Source: Mycobacterium lehmannii
GTDB taxonomy: Bacteria; Actinomycetota; Actinomycetes; Mycobacteriales; Mycobacteriaceae
DNA: 64,000 bases
Direction of reading: 5' to 3'
Assembly: GCF_002245535.1 (NCBI RefSeq)
Contig: NZ_NKCN01000008.1
Location: 124,001-188,000, forward strand
Part shown: piece after piece, positions 48,352 to 56,307 of the stretch
Numbering within the stretch: the stretch's first letter is position 1
Layout: each line of letters opens with the position of its first letter
The notes under the pieces: model-generated
The model's database searches: none
What the model saw: the letters and a program-made list of their open reading frames with translations, nothing else
What the model was told of the DNA's origin: nothing
Made by a program: the position numbers and the translations under genes

Positions 48352-48927
48352 GTGATCAGGCCCGACAATCCCAACACCGAGTTCGAACTCGGCGGCATCA
48401 ACCATGTCGCGCTGGTGTGCTCGGATATGGCGAAAACCGTCGACTTCTACAGCAACGTCCTCGGTATGCCGTTGATCAAGTCGCTCGATCTGCCGGGAGG
48501 CATGGGGCAGCACTTCTTCTTCGACGCCGGTAACGGCGACTGTGTCGCGTTCTTCTGGTTCGCCGACGCTCCGGACCGGGTTCCCGGTGTTTCCTCGCCT
48601 GAGGCCATCCCGGGGATCGGGGATATCGTCAGCGCCGTCAGCACGATGAACCATCTGGCATTTCACGTGCCTGCCGAGAAGTTCGACGAATATCGGCAGC
48701 GGCTCAAGGCCAAGGGCGTGCGGGTCGGTCCGGTGCTCAATCATGACGACAGCGAGGCCCAGGTCTCGCTGACGGTGCACCCCGGTGTTTACGTCAGGTC
48801 GTTCTACTTCCTCGACCCCGACGGCATTACGCTCGAATTCGCCTGCTGGACCAAGGAGTTCGGCGAGAGCGACGCGAAGGCGACGCCGAGGACCGCCGCG
48901 GACCGACGCCCGAGGGTGACCGCCTGA
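48352..48927 (+). CDS. Glyoxalase/VOC-superfamily protein (Rv0274-like)
   Basis: A 191-residue protein from GTG 48352, with AGGAGG 6 bases upstream. The paired beta-alpha-beta modules of the VOC fold begin GGINHVALVCSDMAKTVDFYSNVLGMPLIKSLDLP (about residues 13-47) and MNHLAFHVPAEKFDEYRQRLKAKGV (about 99-123), ending SFYFLDPDGITLEFACW. His in NHVAL and NHLAF and Glu in LEFACW are the usual metal ligands. The reaction is not predictable. Divergent from the hydrolase and convergent with the TetR gene. Confidence 0.87.
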   Translation: MIRPDNPNTEFELGGINHVALVCSDMAKTVDFYSNVLGMPLIKSLDLPGGMGQHFFFDAGNGDCVAFFWFADAPDRVPGVSSPEAIPGIGDIVSAVSTMNHLAFHVPAEKFDEYRQRLKAKGVRVGPVLNHDDSEAQVSLTVHPGVYVRSFYFLDPDGITLEFACWTKEFGESDAKATPRTAADRRPRVTA

Positions 48928-48932
48928 GTCGG

Positions 48933-49577
48933 TCAGACGTCGTTCGTCGGTACACCCGAGATCGCGTTGATGTTCGCCGCGAGCCGGTCGATGAGTTGGT
49001 CGGCGTCTAGATCTAGGCGCCCCGCCAGCCACGTGCTGATCGTCTGGCCCACCCCGCCGACCGCGAAATGCGCCGTCGCTTCGTCGAGTTCGTTCTCGTA
49101 CGGGCCGACCGCGCCCGCGTGCTGCAGCAGCAACTGCGCGAACAGGGCTGTCGACTCGACGCGTTTGCGCATGATCACCGTGTTCGACAATTCAACGCTG
49201 AACACCAGGCGACCCACGCGCTGATCTGCGGCGATGGTGTGCACGATGTTCGCCATCGCCGCGCGCGGCTGCTCGCGGGGCGGCGCGGCCACGACGGCCG
49301 CCTGGGTTGTCGCCGCGATATCGGCGATCACCCAGTCGTAGACCTGCCCGGCGAAGTCGTCCTTGTCGTGGAACGTTTCATAGAAGTAGCGCACACCCAG
49401 GCCGGCCTTGGCGCAGATCGCCCGCACCGTCAACTCGGCGAGATCTTCCGCACCCGCGCCGAGCAGCTCGAGGCCGGCGTCGAGCAGGCGCAGCCGGCGC
49501 TGCGCGAGGCGCTGGGCCGCGGCGACGCCCCGATAGGGCCGTACCTGTGCCATGACCGCCATCTTGACACCCGGCAC
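48933..49577 (-). CDS. TetR-family regulator (Rv0275c-like)
   Basis: A 214-residue repressor. The HTH domain is RRLRLLDAGLELLGAGAEDLAELTVRAICAKAGLGVRYFYETFHDKDDFAGQVYDW (about residues 27-82). Start codons at 49577, 49562 and 49553 are possible; the farthest is listed. It is divergent from the DUF2236 gene across 57 bases that contain an ACACGTGT palindrome, the likely operator. Synteny with Rv0275c-Rv0276 is preserved. Confidence 0.88.
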   Translation of the reverse strand: MPGVKMAVMAQVRPYRGVAAAQRLAQRRLRLLDAGLELLGAGAEDLAELTVRAICAKAGLGVRYFYETFHDKDDFAGQVYDWVIADIAATTQAAVVAAPPREQPRAAMANIVHTIAADQRVGRLVFSVELSNTVIMRKRVESTALFAQLLLQHAGAVGPYENELDEATAHFAVGGVGQTISTWLAGRLDLDADQLIDRLAANINAISGVPTNDV

Positions 49578-49596
49578 CGAGCGGAGGCAATATCAG

Positions 49597-49608
49597 GAAA
49601 CACGTGTT
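49597..49608. promoter_or_regulatory. ACACGTGT palindrome between divergent TetR and DUF2236 genes
   Basis: GAAACACGTGTT contains the perfect 10-base palindrome AACACGTGTT (49599-49608). It is identical over 12 bases to the palindrome at 25600-25613 near the other TetR gene. A TANNNT -10 candidate for the plus-strand gene, TACGAT, lies at 49617-49622. Probable operator of the Rv0275c-like repressor. Confidence 0.5.
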
Positions 49609-49634
49609 ATCACATTTACGATAGGGGTCCCCCG

Positions 49635-50525
49635 ATGGTTTCCCAGCCGATCGACCACGTCGGAAGACCGGTCAACGACGCGCCGCTGCCCGGGCGCAAG
49701 CTGCGTCGCAACGTCGCGCCAGGGGACGCCATGCTCGGGATCGGCCTGCTGTCGGGTCCGGCCAACGTGATCATGGAACTCTCGCGGCCGGGCGTCGGAT
49801 ACGGCGTCAAAGACAGCCGCGTCGAGAGTGGCCGCGCGGACCGGCACCCGATCAAGCGGGCGCGGACGACGTTCACCTATCTCGCCGTCGCGCTCGCGGG
49901 CACCGATGAGCAGAAGGCCACGTACCGGCGTGCGGTCAACCGGTCGCACGCCGAGGTGTACTCGCTGCCGGACAGCCCGGTCGAGTACAACGCGTTCAAC
50001 AAGGATCTTCAGCTGTGGGTGGCAGCTTGCCTGTACAAGGGCTTCGTCGACGTATACCGGGTCTTCGTCGGCGAGATGGATGACGAATCGGCCGACCGCC
50101 ACTACCGCGACGGTGCGGCGCTGGGCACCACGCTGCAGGTTCCAGAAGAGATGTGGCCCGCCGACCGCAAGGCCTTCGACGAGTACTGGCAGGAGTCGCT
50201 GGACAAGGTCCACATCGACGACGGGGTGCGGGAGTACCTGTGGCCGATCGCCGCGGGCCGGCTCGGCGAGCTCAAGGCTCCGGCATGGCTGCAGAAGCGC
50301 ACGGATGCGTTCAGCCTCTTCATCACGACCGGCTTCCTGCCTCAGCGGTTCCGTGACGAAATGCGACTGCCGTGGGATGCGAAGAAACAGCGCAGGTTCA
50401 ATCGGGTGATGGCCATGCTGGGCCGCATCAACAATGTGATGCCGCGATTCGTCCGCCAGTTTCCGTTCAACGTCCTGCTCAAGGATCTGGACTGGCGCGT
50501 GCGCACCGGCCGTTCGCTGGTGTAG
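49635..50525 (+). CDS. DUF2236 / MpaB-like putative oxygenase (Rv0276-like)
   Basis: A 296-residue protein starting MVSQPIDHVGRPVNDAPLPGRKLRRN, with AGGGG 8 bases upstream. DUF2236 features are PGDAMLGIGLLSGPANVIMELSRPGVGYGV (about residues 31-60) and HPIKRARTTFTYLAVALAGTDEQKATYRRAVNRSHAEV (about 71-108), then EYNAFNKDLQLWVAACLYKGFVDVYRVFVG. The family includes heme-dependent latex-clearing oxygenases and mycobacterial proteins of unknown role; the conserved Arg/His in RxxxRSHAEV may be heme-related. It is likely repressed by the divergent TetR. Confidence 0.82.
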   Translation: MVSQPIDHVGRPVNDAPLPGRKLRRNVAPGDAMLGIGLLSGPANVIMELSRPGVGYGVKDSRVESGRADRHPIKRARTTFTYLAVALAGTDEQKATYRRAVNRSHAEVYSLPDSPVEYNAFNKDLQLWVAACLYKGFVDVYRVFVGEMDDESADRHYRDGAALGTTLQVPEEMWPADRKAFDEYWQESLDKVHIDDGVREYLWPIAAGRLGELKAPAWLQKRTDAFSLFITTGFLPQRFRDEMRLPWDAKKQRRFNRVMAMLGRINNVMPRFVRQFPFNVLLKDLDWRVRTGRSLV

Positions 50526-51866
50526 TCAGTCCGGCGGTGATACCCGAAAGACTTCGGTGTCCTCGGGTAAGCCCTTGAGCCGGTGCAGGCCGAGGGATTC
50601 GAATCTCAGCCCGGAACCCGCGGACAGGTCACGAACCGTACGGCTGGCGAGGATCTCGCCAGCCGTCGCCATCGCTTCGATGCGTGCACCGGTGTGCACG
50701 GCGAGACCGGTCCATTCCCGTCCGCGGCGTTCGCACTCGCCGGTGTGAAGTCCGACCCTGATCGGGATGCTGCGCGAAGCCAGCGCCGGAACGAGTTCCA
50801 GAGCACAGCGTGCCGCCCTCGACGGCGAGTCGAAGAGGAGAAACACTCCGTCTCCGGTGTGGTTTGCGCGGACACCGCCGTGCAGAGCGGCGACATGGTC
50901 GGTCACCGCGTCGTGAGCGTCGAGTCGGTGCCGCCAATGTGTATCACCTTGTCGGCTCAGCGTTTCCGTCGAACCGACGATGTCGGTGAACATCACGGTT
51001 TTCAGCAGCCGTTCGTCGGCGGGGCCGCTGGGACTCCTGCCGACGAACGTGAGCACGACCTCGCATAGTTCCTCCAGGACATCGAATCCGCCGTGCGAGC
51101 CGGCCGGCAGCGGATGGAACCGCGCATTGGGGATGCCGGCCGCCAGCGCCTGCGCGGCCTCGATGGCCACGAACCGGTCGTGGGGTCGTGCGACCACCAA
51201 CGTGGGCGCGCGCACCGAGCCAAGGACACCGCGCACGTCAATGTCCACGAATGCGCGCCAGCGCAGCTTCGCCATGGCCGGGCTGGCGATCGAACGCTGC
51301 ATCTTGCCGAACATCTGCCGAACGCCCGGTGCGTCGGCCATCGGCCCATAGAACAGGTCCGCGAGCGCTCCCTCACCCCAACATCTGTCGATCTCGTCGA
51401 GCTGCGCTTCGATCTGCGCCGGAGTGAAACCCCACGGGAAGTCCGGACAATCCTGGGAGAATCGAGCCGCGGTGGCGTAGAGCGCGAGGTGGCTGACGCG
51501 TTCCGGATAACGCGCCGCGAAGAGAATGCTGATCGAACCGCCTTCACTAGACCCGACGAGAGCGGGTCGGTCGACCCCCACCGCGTCGATGACAGCTCGC
51601 AGATCGTCGACCCTCTCGTCGAAGGTCAGCATGTCGCCGGCCGGATCCGACAACCCGGTGCCCCGTCGGTCCCACATGACGAACTGGCACGAACCGGCGA
51701 CGATGTCGACAAGCGGTTTGTAGGGGCTGCCGGGCTCATCGAAGGTGTCCACATTGGAGACGGCCCACCCCGCGGACCAGACCAGCACCGGTCCCGAGTC
51801 TCCGAAGACCCGGTATGCGAGGCGCACATCGCCGTTACGTGCGTAGTGCACGCGCCCGTCGGCCAC
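50526..51866 (-). CDS. Alpha/beta hydrolase fused to a class III adenylate/guanylate cyclase domain (LipJ-like)
   Basis: A 446-residue fusion. Residues 1-about 275 are a hydrolase with nucleophile Ser107 in GSSEGG and [12 protein letters not shown]. Residues about 288-446 are a class III cyclase with FTDIVGST (metal Asp), [10 protein letters not shown] (second Asp) and [17 protein letters not shown]. The Asn of the usual N-x3-R transition-state pair is His (about H390) while the Arg is kept. The layout resembles M. tuberculosis Rv1900c. Abuts the convergent DUF2236 gene with no gap. Cyclase activity is likely but the substitution leaves it uncertain. Confidence 0.87.
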   Translation of the reverse strand: MADGRVHYARNGDVRLAYRVFGDSGPVLVWSAGWAVSNVDTFDEPGSPYKPLVDIVAGSCQFVMWDRRGTGLSDPAGDMLTFDERVDDLRAVIDAVGVDRPALVGSSEGGSISILFAARYPERVSHLALYATAARFSQDCPDFPWGFTPAQIEAQLDEIDRCWGEGALADLFYGPMADAPGVRQMFGKMQRSIASPAMAKLRWRAFVDIDVRGVLGSVRAPTLVVARPHDRFVAIEAAQALAAGIPNARFHPLPAGSHGGFDVLEELCEVVLTFVGRSPSGPADERLLKTVMFTDIVGSTETLSRQGDTHWRHRLDAHDAVTDHVAALHGGVRANHTGDGVFLLFDSPSRAARCALELVPALASRSIPIRVGLHTGECERRGREWTGLAVHTGARIEAMATAGEILASRTVRDLSAGSGLRFESLGLHRLKGLPEDTEVFRVSPPD

Positions 51867-51928
51867 GTCAATATGGTGGCACCCGGCTGCTCAGCCCGCT
51901 GTCAGAATCGCGGCGTACAAAGAGGTAC

Positions 51929-52819
51929 ATGCGTACCGATGACGACACGTGGGACATCACCACGAGCGTCGGCTCGACCGCGTTGTTCGTTGCGGCCGCC
52001 CGTGCGCTGGAGGCGCAGAAGCCGGACCCGATCGCTGTCGACCCCTTCGCCGAGACGTTCTGCCGGGCGGTGGGTGGTGAGTGGGCGGACCTGCTCGACG
52101 GCCGGGCGCCCGGACACGCGCTCACCACCGATGACTTCGGCGCCGCTTTCGTAGACTTCCAAGCCGTCCGCACCAAGTACTTCGACGACTACTTCCGCGC
52201 GGCCGCTGACGCGGGACTTCGGCAGATCGTGCTGCTTGCGGCCGGCTTGGATTCGCGCGCGTACCGCCTGGACTGGCCCGACGGCACCGTGGTGTTCGAG
52301 TTGGACCAGCCGCGGGTGCTCGAGTTCAAACGGCAGGTCCTCGAAGCGCACACCCCGCGGGCCGAACGCCGTGAGGTCCCGGTCGATCTGCGCGACGACT
52401 GGGCCCACGCGCTGCGTGACGAAGGGTTCGACCCTGACGAACCATCGGCCTGGATCGCCGAGGGCCTACTGATCTATCTGCCGGCCGGCGCGCAACGCGA
52501 GCTGTTCACCGGGATCGACTCGCTGGCCGCGGCCGGCAGTCACGCCGCGGTGGAGGAGGCCGCGCCGATGGACGCGGGGGCCTTCGAGGCCAAAAGGGAA
52601 GAGGAGCGGTCCGCCGGAGAGGAGGACACGTTCTTCACCCTCGTCTACAACGAACAGCATGAACCCGCCGCGCAGTGGTTCGGTGCCCGCGGGTGGCGTG
52701 CCGAGGCCACACGCCTCGAGGACTGGTTGTCTGAGCACGGCCGGCCGGTGCCCGAGGAGGGGTCGGAGGCCGCGACGATGACTGGGACTATAAGCCTGGT
52801 GAGCGCTGTCAAGGCGTGA
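51929..52819 (+). CDS. Class I SAM-dependent methyltransferase (Rv0281-like)
   Basis: A 296-residue protein starting [29 protein letters not shown], with AAAGAGG just upstream. This N-terminus, [31 protein letters not shown] (SAM-binding strand and loop, about residues 96-111) and [17 protein letters not shown] define the mycobacterial leucine-carboxyl-methyltransferase-like family, which is amplified in mycobacteria. Substrate unknown. It is the last gene before the ESX-3 promoter, in the same place as Rv0281. Confidence 0.87.
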   Translation: MRTDDDTWDITTSVGSTALFVAAARALEAQKPDPIAVDPFAETFCRAVGGEWADLLDGRAPGHALTTDDFGAAFVDFQAVRTKYFDDYFRAAADAGLRQIVLLAAGLDSRAYRLDWPDGTVVFELDQPRVLEFKRQVLEAHTPRAERREVPVDLRDDWAHALRDEGFDPDEPSAWIAEGLLIYLPAGAQRELFTGIDSLAAAGSHAAVEEAAPMDAGAFEAKREEERSAGEEDTFFTLVYNEQHEPAAQWFGARGWRAEATRLEDWLSEHGRPVPEEGSEAATMTGTISLVSAVKA

Positions 52820-52860
52820 GCTTGTTCACCCGCTGAGCGGACCCCGTGCGTCTGTACAAG

Positions 52861-52879
52861 TTAGCTTAGTCAATGCTAA
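52861..52879 (+). promoter_or_regulatory. IdeR-like iron box 1 upstream of ESX-3
   Basis: TTAGCTTAGTCAATGCTAA matches 14 of 19 positions of the IdeR consensus TTAGGTTAGSCTAACCTAA. It lies in a larger perfect inverted repeat AAGTTAGC-N9-GCTAACTT (52858-52882). IdeR with iron would block eccA3 transcription from here. No Zur-like box was recognised in the 108-base gap. Confidence 0.75.
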
Positions 52880-52888
52880 CTTCGGGCG

Positions 52889-52907
52889 GAAAGTTAGCCT
52901 GCCATAA
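52889..52907 (+). promoter_or_regulatory. IdeR-like iron box 2 upstream of ESX-3
   Basis: GAAAGTTAGCCTGCCATAA matches 13 of 19 positions of the IdeR consensus, with an intact GTTAGCCT core. Its centre is 28 bases from that of box 1. The tandem arrangement and position 21-39 bases before the GTG of eccA3 suggest cooperative repression. Confidence 0.65.
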
Positions 52908-52927
52908 CTACGGGGAGATCACGGCGC

Positions 52928-54745
52928 GTGCCGCTACAGACCGATTTTGCTGCGACTTCGCGCGTCGACCACGACGTGGTGAGTCGGTTCGCCACGTGTT
53001 GCCGAGCCCTCGGGCTATCGGTGCACGACCGTCGACGCCCGCCGGATCCGGTCGCGGCCCGATCCGGGTTCACCGAACTCACCCGCATCGCTCGCGAACA
53101 ATGCGATGCGTGGACCGGCCTGGCCGCGGCGGGCGACACCAGTGTCCGCGTGCTCGAGGCCATCTGGCAGACGGTCGCCACGGCGGGTGTGCTGCAGCGC
53201 CACGTACAGCTCGCCGAGGGCGACCTGGCATTCACCTACGACACCGGGCTCTACCTCAAGTTTTCGGCGTCGACACCCGACGACTTCCAACTGGCCTACG
53301 CGGTCACGCTGTGCGATGCGGGTGACTACGTAGGCGCCGACGAACTCGTCGAGCCGTTGATCACCCGACGCCCCAGCTGGCTGGACGCGCGGTGGGTGCG
53401 GATCGCGATGTACTACCGCGCCGAGCGCTGGTCGGATGTGGTCCGGCTGATCACTCCGATCGTCAACGACACGCGGCTGGACGAGACCTACGCACACGCG
53501 GCACGCGTCGCGCTCGGCACGTCGCTCGCCCGCCTGGGCATGTACGCACCCGCGCTGTCATACCTCGAGGACCCCTCCGGCCCAGTCGATGTCGCCGCGG
53601 TGGACGGCACGCTCGTCAAGGCGCTCTGCCTACGCGCGCAGGGCGAGGAGCTCGACGCGGCCGACGTGCTCGCCGAGCTCTACGCCGCGAACCCCGAAAA
53701 CGAGCAGGTCGAGATCGCGCTGTCGGACACCTCCTACGGCATCCTGACCACTACGGCCGCGCGCATCGAGGGCCGCTCCGATCCGTGGGATCCCGCCACC
53801 GAGCCGAGCGAGTCCGAGTTCGTCGACCCCGGCGCCAAGGAGCGCAAGGCGCACCTGCTGCTCGAGGCCGAGGCCGAGCTCGCCGAGTTCATCGGCCTGG
53901 AAGAGGTCAAGTATCAGGTTGCGCGGCTGAAAAGTTCGGTCGCGATGGCGATCCGCCGCCAGGAGCGCGGCCTGACCGTGGCGCAGCGCACCAACCACCT
54001 GGTGTTCGCGGGCCCTCCCGGTACCGGCAAAACGACCATCGCGCGCGTCGTGGCCAAAATCTATTGCGGTCTGGGCATTCTTAAGAAGGAGACCGTCCGC
54101 GAGGTGCACCGAGCCGACCTGATCGGTCAGCACATCGGCGAGACCGAGGCCAAGACCAACGCGATCATCGACAGCGCGCTCGACGGTGTGTTGTTCCTCG
54201 ACGAGGCCTATGCGCTGGTGTCGACCGGCGCCAAGAATGACTTCGGCCTGGTGGCGATCGATACGCTGCTGGCGCGCATGGAAAACGACCGCGAGCGGTT
54301 GGTCGTCATCGTTGCCGGTTACCGCAAGGATCTCGACGCATTCCTCGACACCAACGAGGGTCTGCGGTCCCGCTTCACTCGCAGCATCGAATTTCCCTCG
54401 TACACACCGCATGAACTCGTCGAGATCGCGGTGCGCATGGCCGAGAAGCGCGACAGTATCTTCGAACCGGCGGCGCTCGCCCACATGGAAAAGCTGTTCG
54501 GGCAATTGGCGGCGGCGACGACGCCGGACGCCACCGGCGTGGAGAGGCGCAACCTCGACATCGCCGGTAACGGCCGTTTCGTCCGCAACCTGGTCGAACG
54601 TTCCGAGGAGGAGCGCGAGTACCGACTCGATCATTCCGATAGCGAAGACTTCACAGATGACGAGCTGATGACCATTACCGATGAAGACGTCACCAAATCC
54701 GCCATTCCGCTGCTGCGTGGCCTCGGTTTGACGGTGCCCGAATGA
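52928..54745 (+). CDS. eccA3: ESX-3 AAA+ ATPase EccA3
   Basis: A 605-residue cytosolic protein from GTG 52928, with GGGGAG 10 bases upstream. Residues 1-about 280 form the TPR-like helical domain, and about 310-605 a CbxX/CfqX-type AAA+ domain with Walker A GPPGTGKT (about 362-369), Walker B VLFLDEAYAL (about 421-430) and the Arg-finger region RSRFTRSIEFPSY. EccA proteins bind and probably remodel PE/PPE and Esx substrates or their EspG chaperones. First gene of the iron-regulated operon; its stop overlaps eccB3 (ATGA). Confidence 0.95.
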   Translation: MPLQTDFAATSRVDHDVVSRFATCCRALGLSVHDRRRPPDPVAARSGFTELTRIAREQCDAWTGLAAAGDTSVRVLEAIWQTVATAGVLQRHVQLAEGDLAFTYDTGLYLKFSASTPDDFQLAYAVTLCDAGDYVGADELVEPLITRRPSWLDARWVRIAMYYRAERWSDVVRLITPIVNDTRLDETYAHAARVALGTSLARLGMYAPALSYLEDPSGPVDVAAVDGTLVKALCLRAQGEELDAADVLAELYAANPENEQVEIALSDTSYGILTTTAARIEGRSDPWDPATEPSESEFVDPGAKERKAHLLLEAEAELAEFIGLEEVKYQVARLKSSVAMAIRRQERGLTVAQRTNHLVFAGPPGTGKTTIARVVAKIYCGLGILKKETVREVHRADLIGQHIGETEAKTNAIIDSALDGVLFLDEAYALVSTGAKNDFGLVAIDTLLARMENDRERLVVIVAGYRKDLDAFLDTNEGLRSRFTRSIEFPSYTPHELVEIAVRMAEKRDSIFEPAALAHMEKLFGQLAAATTPDATGVERRNLDIAGNGRFVRNLVERSEEEREYRLDHSDSEDFTDDELMTITDEDVTKSAIPLLRGLGLTVPE

Positions 54746-56307
54746 GCACTCCGGACAATTCGGATCGCCGGGCGTTTGCCTCGCGCACCCCGGACAACGA
54801 GAACCCCGACCGGGTCGTGTACCGCCGCGGGTTTGTCACCCGTCATCAGGTGAGCGGATGGCGATTCATCATGCGGCGCATCGCATCCGGTGTCGCGCTA
54901 CACGACACACGCATGCTCGTTGACCCGCTTCGTACCCAAGCCCGTTCGGTGCTCGTCGGCGCGCTGGTGCTGATCACCGTCATGGCTGGGTGTTTCGTGT
55001 TCTCGCTGATCCGGCCCGGCGGCGTCGCGGGCAACGACGCGATCCTTGCCGATCGCACCACCTCGGCCCTCTACGTTCGCCTCGGCGAGCAGCTGCACCC
55101 GGTGCTGAACCTGACGTCCGCGCGCCTGATCGCGGGCCGGCCGGACAACCCCTCGCAGGTCAAGACCAGCGAGATCGACCAGTTCCCCCGCGGCAATCTG
55201 ATCGGTATCCCCGGTGCCCCCGAACGCATGGTGCAGAACACCACCAGTGACGCCGATTGGACGGTGTGCGACGGAGTTTCGGGACCGGCCGTCGGTGTCA
55301 CGATGATCGCAGGCCCGCTGACCGACGGCGGCGAGCGCGCGAAACAGCTGTCCGACGACAAGGCGATCCTGGTCTCCACCCCGAGCGGTCCCAATGCGGG
55401 TACCTGGCTGCTGTGGAACGGCCGCCGAAGCGCGATCGACATGAACGACCGCGCGGTCACCAGCGCACTGGGGCTGGGTACCGCAGGCGCCGACACGCGG
55501 CCCGTCGCGCCCGGCTTGTTCAACGCGGTGCCCGAAGCTCCCGCGTTGATTCCGCCGGTCATTCCTGGCGCCGGTGAACCGCCGCGGTACCCGTTGCCGG
55601 TGCCCGCGCCGGTCGGTGCGGTGGTCACGGCCTACGCCACCGACAACACCCTGCGTCACTACGCGGTGCTCGGCGAAGGGCTGCAACCGATTTCACCGGT
55701 CATCGCCGCAATCATGCGTAATGCGAACTCGTACGGACTCGACCAGCCGCCGCGGTTGGGCGCCGACGACATCGCGCGTCTGCCCGTCGCGGACGTCATC
55801 GACACCGATGCCTATCCCGCCGAACCGATTTCGCTCGTCGACTCCGCCGATGCGCCGTTGACATGCGCGCAGTGGAAGCGCCCCGCCGATGCCACGAGCG
55901 CGACACTGAACCTGCGTTCCGGTGTCACGTTGCCGGTCTCCGATCAGCTGCGTCCCGTGCCGCTGGTCGGAGCGGGCTCGGGAACGACCGCAAACCAGGT
56001 GGTGCTGAATCCCGGGCGCGGCTACCTGGTCCAGACGGTCGGGCAGGACGGCGGGGGCGCGTCGACCTCACCCGTTGGCGGCGCAACCTTCTGGCTCAGC
56101 GATGTCGGGGTCCGCTACGGCCTCGACACCGACGGTGACGAGAACGCCATCGCCGCGCTGGGCCTCACCCCGCCTGCCCTACCGATTCCATGGTCGATGC
56201 TGAGCCAGTTCGCGCCCGGCCCGACGCTGTCGCGAGGCGACGCGTTGCTGGCCCACGACGCGCTGGCCGCCGACCCCCGCCCCGCTGTCGTGAGGGAGAC
56301 GCCGTAA
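54742..56307 (+). CDS. eccB3: ESX-3 core membrane protein EccB3
   Basis: A 521-residue protein. A cytosolic N-terminus (residues 1-about 68) precedes a single transmembrane helix, [21 protein letters not shown] (about 71-91), followed by a large periplasmic domain with the EccB repeat pattern and two Cys (VCDGVSGP and LTCAQWK) that may form a disulfide. EccB joins EccC, EccD and EccE in the inner-membrane translocon. Overlaps eccA3 by 4 bases and eccC3 by one. Confidence 0.95.
   Translation: MSTPDNSDRRAFASRTPDNENPDRVVYRRGFVTRHQVSGWRFIMRRIASGVALHDTRMLVDPLRTQARSVLVGALVLITVMAGCFVFSLIRPGGVAGNDAILADRTTSALYVRLGEQLHPVLNLTSARLIAGRPDNPSQVKTSEIDQFPRGNLIGIPGAPERMVQNTTSDADWTVCDGVSGPAVGVTMIAGPLTDGGERAKQLSDDKAILVSTPSGPNAGTWLLWNGRRSAIDMNDRAVTSALGLGTAGADTRPVAPGLFNAVPEAPALIPPVIPGAGEPPRYPLPVPAPVGAVVTAYATDNTLRHYAVLGEGLQPISPVIAAIMRNANSYGLDQPPRLGADDIARLPVADVIDTDAYPAEPISLVDSADAPLTCAQWKRPADATSATLNLRSGVTLPVSDQLRPVPLVGAGSGTTANQVVLNPGRGYLVQTVGQDGGGASTSPVGGATFWLSDVGVRYGLDTDGDENAIAALGLTPPALPIPWSMLSQFAPGPTLSRGDALLAHDALAADPRPAVVRETP

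Noticed and set aside
52820..52927. Zur box in the ESX-3 promoter
   Set aside because: No sequence close to a Zur-type palindrome was seen; only IdeR-like boxes fit.
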